Assembly (NCBI GenBank): GCA_964648005.1
Contig: CAZYKR010000109.1
Coordinates: 1-13,105, forward strand
Direction of reading: 5' to 3'
Origin: JAGQTE01 sp964648005
Lineage (GTDB): Bacteria; Actinomycetota; Acidimicrobiia; Acidimicrobiales; Acidimicrobilacustridaceae
Length of the DNA stretch: 13,105 nt
Below are positions 6,767-12,377 of the stretch, in pieces (position 1 is the first letter of the stretch; the number at the start of each line of letters is the position of its first letter). The notes under the pieces were generated by a model. The model saw only the letters and a list, made by a program, of their open reading frames with translations. It was not told the DNA's origin and ran no database searches. A program made the position numbers and the translations under genes.

Positions 6767-7993
6767 TCAGTCGACGATGGCCTGGTAGACGAGCGCCCGC
6801 AGCTCCGGCCGGATCGGGTGCGTCGTCGACGGCAGCAGCTGGGTGACGAACACGACGTCGAGGTCCTCGGCCGGGTCGATCCAGAACGCCGTGCTGGCGG
6901 CGCCTCCCCAACTGAGATCGCCGACCGTGCCGGCGGTGTGGCTGCGACCGAGATCGAGCATCACGGCGAACCCCAGGCCGAACCCGACGCCGTCGCGCGC
7001 CAACTCACTCGTGCCGTCCTCGGCGAGCGCGGCGATGTCCGCGCCACCGGGGAGGTGGTTGGCCGCCATCAGCTGCAGCGTGCGCGGCCCGATGATCCGT
7101 TCCCCGTCGAGGACGCCGCCGCCGAGGAGGCACCGCAGGAAGCGGTGGTAGTCGCCGATGCTCGACACGAGGCCGCCGCCGCCGGACAGGAACGACAGCT
7201 GGCGTGCCGCCAACTTGCCGATCGGATCGAAGCGCACCGCCTTGCGCTCGCCGTCGGGAACGTAGAGGGCAGCCAGGCGCTCCTCGCGCCCGACGGCATC
7301 GAAGGCCGTGTCGGCCATGCCCAGCGGCTCGAAGACGTGCCGGCGCAGGTACTCGTCGAGCGGCTGGCCGCTCAGCACCTCGACCAGGCGACCGACGACG
7401 TCGGTCGACACGCTGTAGTTCCAGCGCGTGCCGGGTTGGAACCGCAGCGGCAAGCCAGCCCAGGCGTCGCAGGCCTCGGCCAGTGTCGTGCCCTTCGGGG
7501 CGCCGAGCTCGTAGCCGGCCTTGCGGTAGAGCTCATCGGTCGGGTGCGTGTAGTGGAAGCCGTAGGTGAGGCCCGATGTGTGGGTGAGCAGGTGCCAGAT
7601 GCGCATCAGCTCGGTCTGGGGCTCGAGCTCGGGCTTCACGGTCGAACCGCCCCGCCACACCGGCGTGTCCCCGAACGCCGGCAGGTAGTCACGCACCGGG
7701 TCCGTCAGCTGGAAGGCACCTTGCTCGAACAGCTGCATCAGCGCCACCGACGTGATCGGCTTGGTCATCGAGTAGATGCGCACCAACGTGTCGGGCTCGT
7801 ACGCCAGACCGGCCTCGCGGTCGCGGTGCCCGCCGGTCGACAGGTGCGCCACCTTCCCCCGCCGGGCGACGAGCAGCTGGTAGCCGGCCAGGCGGCCGTC
7901 GTCGACGTAGCGGCCGAAGTGCTCGTCCAGGCGCGCCAGGCGCCCGGCGTCGAGGCCGACGTCGGCCGGCGATGCCTCCACCGTCACGGTCAT
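6767..7993 (-). CDS. Class C beta-lactamase-fold serine hydrolase (esterase-like)
   Basis: A 408-aa protein of the beta-lactamase/penicillin-binding-protein-like (class C, Pfam Beta-lactamase) family. It holds S75-M-T-K78 (the SxxK nucleophile motif) and Y193-S-V195, which replaces YxN. Near the C-terminus, SWGGAAST (361-368) sits where KTG/HxG is found, in the form seen in EstB-like esterases. There is no signal peptide, so it is probably a cytoplasmic esterase or amidase rather than a resistance enzyme. The motifs HLLTHTSGLTYG (134-145) and RFQPGTRWNYS (184-194) are typical of the family. The ATG at 7993 has a GGGGGGAA Shine-Dalgarno a few bases upstream. The frame continues upstream, but there it is antisense-frame noise inside the dehydrogenase gene. 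The dehydrogenase lies 35 bp upstream. Confidence 0.92.
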   Translation of the reverse strand: MTVTVEASPADVGLDAGRLARLDEHFGRYVDDGRLAGYQLLVARRGKVAHLSTGGHRDREAGLAYEPDTLVRIYSMTKPITSVALMQLFEQGAFQLTDPVRDYLPAFGDTPVWRGGSTVKPELEPQTELMRIWHLLTHTSGLTYGFHYTHPTDELYRKAGYELGAPKGTTLAEACDAWAGLPLRFQPGTRWNYSVSTDVVGRLVEVLSGQPLDEYLRRHVFEPLGMADTAFDAVGREERLAALYVPDGERKAVRFDPIGKLAARQLSFLSGGGGLVSSIGDYHRFLRCLLGGGVLDGERIIGPRTLQLMAANHLPGGADIAALAEDGTSELARDGVGFGLGFAVMLDLGRSHTAGTVGDLSWGGAASTAFWIDPAEDLDVVFVTQLLPSTTHPIRPELRALVYQAIVD

Positions 7994-8028
7994 GGTTCCC
8001 CCCGGAATCGTGTCGCTGCGTCGTGTCG

Positions 8029-8793
8029 CTACATCTTGGGCGCGAAGCGCTGCCCGGCGTCGAGCCGGATGGTCGAGCCGTTGAGCATCGGGTTCTCGAC
8101 GATGCCGACGGCGAGGCGGGCGTACTCGTCGGGACGACCCATCCGCTTCGGGAAGGCGGCGTCCTTGGTGAGGCTCGCCTCGTACTCGGCCGGGATGCCC
8201 TCGGTGAGGCCGGTCGAGAACAGGCTGGGGGCGATCGCCATGCAGCGGATGCCGAGCGAGCCCAGGTCGCGCGCCATCGTCAGCATCATCCCGGCGATCC
8301 CGGCCTTGGCGGCGGTGTAGGCGACCTGGCCGATCTGGCCCTCGAAGGCCGCCACCGACGCCGTGTCGATGATCACGCCACGCTCGCCGTCGGGCGTCGG
8401 CTCGTTGCGCGCCATGTGCGCCGCCTGGAGGCGGTTGCAGTTGAACGTGGCGATCAGGTTGAGTTCGATCACCTGTTGGAAGGCGGCGAGGTCGTGGGGC
8501 CCGTCCTTGCCGAGCGTGCGCACGCCGATGCCGCCGCCGGCGGTGTTGACGGCGATGTGCAGGCCGCCGAGCGCCTCGACGGCGGCGTCGAGGGCCGCCT
8601 CGGTGCCGGCGTAGTCGGTGACGTCGCACGGATGGAACGTCCCGCCGAGCTCGTCGGCCACGGTGGCGCCGGCCGAGGACGCCAAGTCGAGGATCGCCAC
8701 GGATGCCCCCCGCTGTGCCAGGAGCTCGGCTGTGGCGCGGGCCATGCCCGACGCCCCTCCGACGATGACGGCCTTGGTCCCCGAGATCTCCAT
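8029..8793 (-). CDS. Short-chain dehydrogenase, HSD10 / type II 3-hydroxyacyl-CoA dehydrogenase-like
   Basis: A 254-aa classical SDR. Similarity runs throughout to the HSD17B10 (type II 3-hydroxyacyl-CoA dehydrogenase) group. That includes GVIIDTASVAAFEGQIGQVAY (139-159), the insertion around 90-104, and the C-terminal NPMLNGSTIRLDAG (234-247). The catalytic residues are S146, Y159 and K163; D36 at the end of beta-2 predicts NAD(H). A plausible reaction is oxidation of 3-hydroxyacyl-CoA or a hydroxysteroid. One oddity is the cofactor loop GGASGMARA (12-20): the third glycine of TGxxxGxG is Ala18. The ATG has a GGGGGAG Shine-Dalgarno 6 to 7 bases upstream. It sits 42 bp after the alpha/beta hydrolase and 35 bp before the serine hydrolase, which suggests an operon in acyl or lipid metabolism. 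Confidence 0.93.
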   Translation of the reverse strand: MEISGTKAVIVGGASGMARATAELLAQRGASVAILDLASSAGATVADELGGTFHPCDVTDYAGTEAALDAAVEALGGLHIAVNTAGGGIGVRTLGKDGPHDLAAFQQVIELNLIATFNCNRLQAAHMARNEPTPDGERGVIIDTASVAAFEGQIGQVAYTAAKAGIAGMMLTMARDLGSLGIRCMAIAPSLFSTGLTEGIPAEYEASLTKDAAFPKRMGRPDEYARLAVGIVENPMLNGSTIRLDAGQRFAPKM

Positions 8794-8835
8794 GCGTGCT
8801 CCCCCTGTGCCGCGGCGTGAGGAGCTGACGCTAGG

Positions 8836-9738
8836 TCAGATGGCTTCGCCGGCCAACAACCGGCGGCGGGCGTCGGCGTCGATGTGCACCGCTTCGGTGC
8901 GGTCGACGAAGTCGACCAGGGCCTCGACGAACTGCTCGGGCACCTCGACGTGGGGAAAGTGCCCCACGTCGGCGAAGAGCACCAGCTCGCTGCCGGGCAT
9001 GGCCTCGTGCGCCGCCACCCCGTGATCGTGCGGGATGATCGGGTCGTTGTCGCCCCACATGATCAATGTGGGCATGGCGGCGGCGAGGTAGAGCCGGTCA
9101 CGGGCGCTGATCGCCTGACCGCCGGGGTCGATGACCGAGCGCAGGGTGCGCAGGAAGGCGTGGCGGTTCTCGCCCTCGGCGAGCGAGGCGTAGGCGGACC
9201 ACATCTCGGCGACGCGCGGCGGGCGCACGCCGTTGCGGTGCAGCCACCGGCTGATGGTGTTGCCGGTGTCGCGGATGAAGCTCGGCGCCAGCACCGGCAA
9301 CAGCAGTTCGGCGCCGGGCAGCGACAGCAGGCGCAGGATCAGGCTCACGTCACGACCGAGGCCGCCGCTGTTGACGAGCACCAGCCGCTCGCACAGCTCG
9401 GGGTACTGGTACGCGAACTGCATGGCGACGCCACCACCGAGTGACTGCCCCACGATCGTGGCGTGCTCGACGCCGACGTGGGCGAGCAGGTCGCGCACCA
9501 GCGAGGCATGGGCACCGAGGGTGTAATCGCCGCCCGCCGGCTTGGCCGAGCGGCCGTGCCCGAGCAGATCGGGGGCGATCACCCGGAACCGCTGCGCCAA
9601 GGGCTCGAGCACCTCACGCCACGTCGTAGAGCTACCGGCCATGCCGTGGATGAGCACGAGCACCTCACCGTCGGGATCGCCAAGGTCCCGGTAGGCGATC
9701 TCGTGTCCGTGCAAACGGGTGCGCAGCAGTGCCGACAT
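8836..9738 (-). CDS. Alpha/beta-fold hydrolase
   Basis: A 300-aa alpha/beta hydrolase. It has the oxyanion motif HGMAGSS (31-37), PDLLGHGRS (56-64), the nucleophile elbow GQSLGG with S99, the acid D232 in MWGDNDPIIP, and the base H260 in DVGHFPH. The architecture matches the MhpC/epoxide-hydrolase-type superfamily, and a Ser nucleophile points to ester, lactone or C-C bond hydrolysis. The substrate is unknown. There is no signal peptide. AGGAGGG lies directly before the ATG (1-2 base gap), closer than the usual 5-9 bases, so initiation here may be atypical. It heads the six-gene minus-strand run. The 292 bp upstream hold a mini-ORF and hairpins. Confidence 0.92.
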   Translation of the reverse strand: MSALLRTRLHGHEIAYRDLGDPDGEVLVLIHGMAGSSTTWREVLEPLAQRFRVIAPDLLGHGRSAKPAGGDYTLGAHASLVRDLLAHVGVEHATIVGQSLGGGVAMQFAYQYPELCERLVLVNSGGLGRDVSLILRLLSLPGAELLLPVLAPSFIRDTGNTISRWLHRNGVRPPRVAEMWSAYASLAEGENRHAFLRTLRSVIDPGGQAISARDRLYLAAAMPTLIMWGDNDPIIPHDHGVAAHEAMPGSELVLFADVGHFPHVEVPEQFVEALVDFVDRTEAVHIDADARRRLLAGEAI

Positions 9739-9806
9739 CCCTCCTGCTTACACCCTCACGGGGCGCATGCCCAGGGACCGAAGGCCCGCCGTGGTTCCGG
9801 ACGCGC

Positions 9807-9836
9807 CACGGGGAGGCCCCGGAGGACCTCCCCGTG
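9807..9836 (-). terminator. 10-bp hairpin, possible terminator or attenuator
   Basis: CACGGGGAGG (9807-9816) pairs perfectly with CCTCCCCGTG (9827-9836) around a 10-base loop. No T run follows on the minus strand. On the plus strand a short GTTGTGT follows. It lies about 70 bp before the alpha/beta hydrolase start, so it could terminate read-through from the ABA4-like gene, act as an attenuator, or stabilise an mRNA end. Confidence 0.4.
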
Positions 9837-9933
9837 CACGTTGTGTCGATTGGTCCGGTGCGGCCCGCTGCTACCGGGTGGGACGACGTCCCGGCAACCG
9901 CTTCCGGCGGTGGGCTGGTGTGGATTCCACCGA

Positions 9934-10006
9934 GTGGTCCGACTCGCCGCTCAGCGGCCAGCCACCTCCAGGGTCCCGTGCGAACTGTCGCTCATGTTCG
10001 GACCAC
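9934..10006 (-). repeat. 9-bp inverted repeat enclosing the mini-ORF
   Basis: GTGGTCCGA at 9934-9942 is the exact reverse complement of TCGGACCAC at 9998-10006. In the minus-strand RNA, the upstream arm overlaps the Shine-Dalgarno (the GTGG part of AGGAGGTGG). The other arm lies just after the stop codon of the 14-codon ORF. Pairing would loop out the whole ORF and partly mask its ribosome binding site. Confidence 0.6.
9951..9995 (-). CDS. Possible 14-aa mini-ORF (MSDSSHGTLEVAGR)
   Basis: A short ORF with ATG at 9995 and TGA at 9953-9951. It is preceded by AAAGGAGGTGG (10013-10003), nearly the full complement of the 16S rRNA 3' end and by far the strongest ribosome binding site in the window. 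The gap from GGAGG to ATG is 10 bases. It starts 35 bases after the stop of the ABA4-like gene, in the same direction. The peptide has no hydrophobic segment, no Cys and no run of one amino acid, so neither a toxin nor a classical amino-acid attenuator is obvious. It may be a real micropeptide, a leader peptide, or a non-coding element that merely resembles a start site. Confidence 0.35.
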   Translation of the reverse strand: MSDSSHGTLEVAGR

Positions 10007-10030
10007 CTCCTTTCACTGGTGCCGGACAGG

Positions 10031-10489
10031 TTAGCGGCGCCGCCGGCGCGCCAGCTCGAGGGTTAACCCGACCGGTCCGAACCACCAGGTCAGCAACAGC
10101 GGCAGGCGGGCGCTGCGGCCGTCGGCCACGTTGGTCTCCCAGATCCAGCGCCCTACGAACAGGTCGAAGGCCAGGTAGTGGGTCCACCCGGCCAGGAAGG
10201 CCGTCGGGTTGGCAAGACCGGCCCGCAGCGAGTCCGGGTCACGGAAGTCGACCCGCTCGCCGCCGGTGGCCACCCCCGTGGCCAGCAGCGCCGTGTAGGC
10301 CACGCCGAGTCCGGCGAACAGCCACGAGCACCGCCGCACCAGCCACCCGGTCACCCGAGCCCGGGGGAACAGGATCATCGCCAGCCACACCGGCGCCGTC
10401 GAGGCGTTGAGGAGGGCGAAGGCCTGCTTGTGTGCCGGCGAGCTCGGCTCCACCGCAGCGATCGGTCCTGGCGTGTCCGCGGTCGTCAT
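10031..10489 (-). CDS. ABA4-like integral membrane protein
   Basis: A 152-aa protein with about four hydrophobic segments (roughly 30-42, 54-71, 93-113 and 129-146). It carries the signature of the ABA4-like family (Pfam PF14108): a central AGWTHYLAFDLFVGRW (100-115) and a C-terminal WWFGPVGLTLEL (135-146), ending in an Arg-rich cytoplasmic tail. In plants ABA4 is needed for neoxanthin formation; the bacterial members have no established role. The start at 10489 has a GGGGGG element about 7 bases upstream, and TAGGCT (10535-10530) is a candidate -10. The frame extends upstream but lies antisense to the divergent hydrolase. It lies upstream of the minus-strand run with a 292-bp gap. Confidence 0.87.
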   Translation of the reverse strand: MTTADTPGPIAAVEPSSPAHKQAFALLNASTAPVWLAMILFPRARVTGWLVRRCSWLFAGLGVAYTALLATGVATGGERVDFRDPDSLRAGLANPTAFLAGWTHYLAFDLFVGRWIWETNVADGRSARLPLLLTWWFGPVGLTLELARRRRR

Positions 10490-10529
10490 GGCCTGGCCCC
10501 CCAGCGCTGGTGTCGACGGTGCGAGGATG

Positions 10530-10535
10530 AGCCTA
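10530..10535 (-). promoter_or_regulatory. Candidate -10 for the ABA4-like gene
   Basis: TAGGCT on the minus strand would give a leader of about 35 bases that includes the G-rich Shine-Dalgarno. It sits in the 73-bp divergent gap before the MEST-like hydrolase. I see no equally good -10 for the plus-strand gene. Confidence 0.35.
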
Positions 10536-10562
10536 CGGCGCTGGTCGGACGGGAGGTCGGGG

Positions 10563-11444
10563 ATGGACGAGCACGAGGAGATCGCAGCGTGGGAGGCCGC
10601 CGGGCGGCGCATCGACACGCCGACCGGGCAGGTGTGGCTGCGCCACGTCCCGGCCGCCACCGACCACGGGCTCGACCCGGTGCTGGTGCTGCACGGCTTC
10701 CCCACCAGCTCGCACGACTGGCGCCATGTGCTCGACGCCCTGTCCGCCGAGCGTGACGTGGTGCTGTTCGACTTCGTCGGCTTCGGGCTGTCCGACAAGC
10801 CGGATCGCCGCTACCGCATCGAGGACCAGGCCGACGCCGCCGAGGCGGTGGTGGCCGCCGTCGGGCTCGATCGGGTGGCGCTGGTCAGCCACGACATGGG
10901 CAACTCGGTGGGCGGCGAGCTGTTGGCACGCGACCTCGACGGCGCCCTCGGCTTCGCCGTGAGCCGTCGGGTCCTCACCAACGGCAGCATCTACATCGAC
11001 ATGGCGCAGCTGACCGACGGCCAGCAGTTCCTGCTGTCGCTCGACGACGCCCCGTTCGACCTGGGCGACGGCGGCGCCGCGTTCCGCGATGCGATGGCGT
11101 CGACGTTCTCCGCCGACCATCCGGCCGCCACCGACGAGCTGGCGTGCGCCTGGGCGCTCACCGCCCGCGCCGACGGCCACACCCTGCTGGCGCGCACGAT
11201 CCGCTACGTCGAGGACCGCCGCGCCCGCGAGGCGCGCTACACCGGCGCCATCGAGGCGCACCCGGCACCGCTCGGCGTGGTGTGGGGGCGCGTCGACCCG
11301 GTGGCGGTGCACGGCATGGCCGAACGGCTGGTGGCGGCGCGTCCCGACGCCCCGCTGGTGTGGCTCGACGACGTCGGCCACTGGCCGATGATCGAGACGC
11401 CCGCGACCTTCGCCGACGCCGTGCTCGGCATGCTCGACGGGTAG
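10563..11444 (+). CDS. MEST/epoxide-hydrolase-like alpha/beta hydrolase with Asp in the nucleophile position
   Basis: A 293-aa alpha/beta hydrolase. The oxyanion motif is HGFPTSSHDW (44-53), then LFDFVGFGLSDKP (68-80), and the elbow LVSHDMGNS (107-115) puts D111 at the nucleophile position. Further on are GRVDPV (acid D245) and DDVGHWP (base H273). The HGFPTSS, FVGFGLSDKP, SHD-G and LTNGSIY (138-144) pattern resembles the vertebrate MEST/PEG1 branch more than ordinary esterases. An Asp nucleophile predicts epoxide hydrolase or haloalkane dehalogenase chemistry, but the substrate is unknown. The ATG at 10563 is chosen for its GGGAGG Shine-Dalgarno 6 bases upstream; the upstream in-frame ATGs lack one and overlap the divergent promoter region. 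Confidence 0.9.
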   Translation: MDEHEEIAAWEAAGRRIDTPTGQVWLRHVPAATDHGLDPVLVLHGFPTSSHDWRHVLDALSAERDVVLFDFVGFGLSDKPDRRYRIEDQADAAEAVVAAVGLDRVALVSHDMGNSVGGELLARDLDGALGFAVSRRVLTNGSIYIDMAQLTDGQQFLLSLDDAPFDLGDGGAAFRDAMASTFSADHPAATDELACAWALTARADGHTLLARTIRYVEDRRAREARYTGAIEAHPAPLGVVWGRVDPVAVHGMAERLVAARPDAPLVWLDDVGHWPMIETPATFADAVLGMLDG

Positions 11445-11451
11445 GCGGCGA

Positions 11452-11457
11452 TAGGGT
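11452..11457 (+). promoter_or_regulatory. Candidate -10 for the SRPBCC gene
   Basis: TAGGGT on the plus strand in the 59-bp gap after the MEST-like gene. Transcription from here would begin near 11464 and leave a leader of about 40 bases that includes AGGGGGAAG. It would let the SRPBCC gene be expressed separately from the hydrolase. Confidence 0.35.
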
Positions 11458-11503
11458 CTGCGGCCGTGCCCGCCAGCAGCGGGCCCGACCCAGGGGGAAG
11501 ACC

Positions 11504-11887
11504 ATGGCCACCATCCGTCACCACGCCCGCCTCTCGGCGCCCGCCAGCGACGTCTGGGCGATCGTGCGCGAGCCGACCGGCATCACCGACTGGCTCGCCG
11601 GCGTCGACAGCTGCGTCATGGACGGCAACGCCCGCGTCGTCGGCACGATGGGTCTCGAGATCCGCGAGGAGATCGTCACGGTCGACGATGACCTGCGCCG
11701 CTTCCAGTACGCCATCGTGGACTCGCCGTTGAGCCTGGCCAGCCACCTGTCGACCGTCGACATCCTCGACGACGGCGACGGCTGCGTCGTCGTCTACAGC
11801 ACCGACGTGGCACCCGACGAGGCGGGGATGATCCTCGACGCCGTCGCCAAGGGCGGCGTCGACGCGCTCGTCGAGCGCTTCGGCTGA
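11504..11887 (+). CDS. SRPBCC (START/polyketide cyclase-like) family protein
   Basis: A 127-aa protein with the layout of the SRPBCC superfamily. It has the opening strand IRHHARLSAPASDVWAIVRE (4-23), the tryptophan/glycine turn ITDWLAGVDS (27-36), a short central sheet including EEIVTVDDDLRRFQYAIVDS (55-74), and a long C-terminal helix (104-124). Such proteins bind hydrophobic ligands in a helix-grip cavity, and some are cyclases, dehydratases or carriers. The ligand is unknown. The ATG follows an AGGGGGAAG Shine-Dalgarno by about 4 bases. It lies 59 bp after the MEST-like hydrolase in the same direction, so a linked function is possible but not shown. It converges with the small Ala/Gln-rich protein gene. 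Confidence 0.87.
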   Translation: MATIRHHARLSAPASDVWAIVREPTGITDWLAGVDSCVMDGNARVVGTMGLEIREEIVTVDDDLRRFQYAIVDSPLSLASHLSTVDILDDGDGCVVVYSTDVAPDEAGMILDAVAKGGVDALVERFG

Positions 11888-11893
11888 TGGAGC

Positions 11894-11923
11894 TCCGTCA
11901 GTACTGGTCGAAGTACTGACGGA
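11894..11923. terminator. 12-bp perfect hairpin at a convergent gene junction
   Basis: TCCGTCAGTACT (11894-11905) pairs perfectly with AGTACTGACGGA (11912-11923) around a 6-base loop, and it is notably AT-richer than its surroundings. It begins 7 bases after the SRPBCC stop and contains the last codons and stop (11898-11900) of the opposing gene. It is therefore well placed as a bidirectional terminator. No T run follows on either side, so its action would depend on hairpin strength or on Rho. Confidence 0.65.
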
Positions 11924-12329
11924 ACTTCTGCCCGACGGCCATGCTCTGGCCCATGCGGGCGGTCCACCCGTTGGCACCACGCATGTACTGATCGGGGTCG
12001 ATGCCGTTCTGCGCCGCCACCTCGCGCATGCCGGCCTCGTCGGTGACGCCCGCCTTCTGGGAGAGCTTGGCGATCCAGGCGTAGTGCTGGAGCGAGATGC
12101 CGTCGATGTCGGCGAAGATCGGGTCGTCGTCGGCGACCGGAGCGTTGGACGGTCCGCCGAAGGCGGCGGTGTCGATGCCCAGCGCACGCTGCTGGGCCAT
12201 GGCATCTTGTGCGGCCGCTTGGTTGGCGGCGCTCACCGGCGGGATGTTGCCGTTCATGGCGGCCTGAGCGGCGGCGTTGGCGGCGTCCATCTGGGCCTGC
12301 GCGGCCTGGCGTTGCTTCTTCCCGAACAT
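11898..12329 (-). CDS. Uncharacterised small protein with Ala/Gln-rich N-terminus
   Basis: A 143-aa soluble protein that I do not recognise as a named family. Residues 2-45 are Ala/Gln/Met-rich and predicted helical or coiled-coil (FGKKQRQAAQAQMDAAN). Residues 68-143 look like a compact helical domain with DDDPIFADIDGISLQHYAWI (67-86), KAGVTDEAGMREVAAQNGID (92-111) and GWTARM (121-126). The repeated D-G-I/I-D-P-type starts of helices suggest two related helical units. There are no signal peptide, transmembrane segments or cysteines. The ATG at 12329 is preferred because CGGAG lies 6 bases upstream; the in-frame GTG at 12365 overlaps a TAGCGT -10 (12369-12364). The 3' end forms one arm of a terminator hairpin. 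Confidence 0.75.
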   Translation of the reverse strand: MFGKKQRQAAQAQMDAANAAAQAAMNGNIPPVSAANQAAAQDAMAQQRALGIDTAAFGGPSNAPVADDDPIFADIDGISLQHYAWIAKLSQKAGVTDEAGMREVAAQNGIDPDQYMRGANGWTARMGQSMAVGQKFRQYFDQY

Positions 12330-12363
12330 CTGGCACTCCGTTCGTCCTGAGGGGATCGGCGAC

Positions 12364-12369
12364 ACGCTA
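12364..12369 (-). promoter_or_regulatory. Candidate -10 for the small Ala/Gln-rich protein gene
   Basis: TAGCGT on the minus strand would start transcription near 12357, leaving a leader of about 28 bases that contains CGGAG before the ATG at 12329. It lies in the 48-bp gap after tag and supports the internal ATG over the GTG at 12365. Confidence 0.35.
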
Positions 12370-12377
12370 CTGGCGCG

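Larger units (their letters stand above)
9739..10030. other. Hairpin-rich intergenic region
   Basis: No convincing protein gene of normal length is found on either strand. It holds a possible 14-codon ORF with a strong Shine-Dalgarno (9951-9995), a 9-bp inverted repeat around that ORF (9934-9942 / 9998-10006), a compact GGGAC/GTCCC hairpin (9880-9892) and a 10-bp hairpin (9807-9836). It separates the ABA4-like gene from the alpha/beta hydrolase, which are in the same orientation. It could be a leader for the downstream genes or a terminator region. I recognise no known riboswitch class. Confidence 0.6.

Noticed and set aside
7994..8629. Upstream extension of the beta-lactamase-fold gene frame
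   Set aside because: It lies out of frame within the HSD10-like gene and is Arg-rich noise. The ATG at 7993 has a Shine-Dalgarno and the family-typical N-terminus.
9998..10014. Fragment of 16S rRNA 3' end on the plus strand (GGACCACCTCCTTTC)
   Set aside because: It resembles the anti-Shine-Dalgarno tail, but the flanking bases do not match the 16S 3' region. It is better explained as a strong ribosome binding site read on the minus strand.
9729..10066. Plus-strand open frames of about 100 codons in the intergenic gap
   Set aside because: They lack a Shine-Dalgarno and recognisable motifs, and are Arg/Pro-rich. They overlap the minus-strand hydrolase start and ABA4-like 3' end, which are well supported.
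12330..12365. GTG at 12365 as start of the small Ala/Gln-rich protein
   Set aside because: It overlaps the TAGCGT -10 candidate, while the ATG at 12329 has CGGAG 6 bases upstream.
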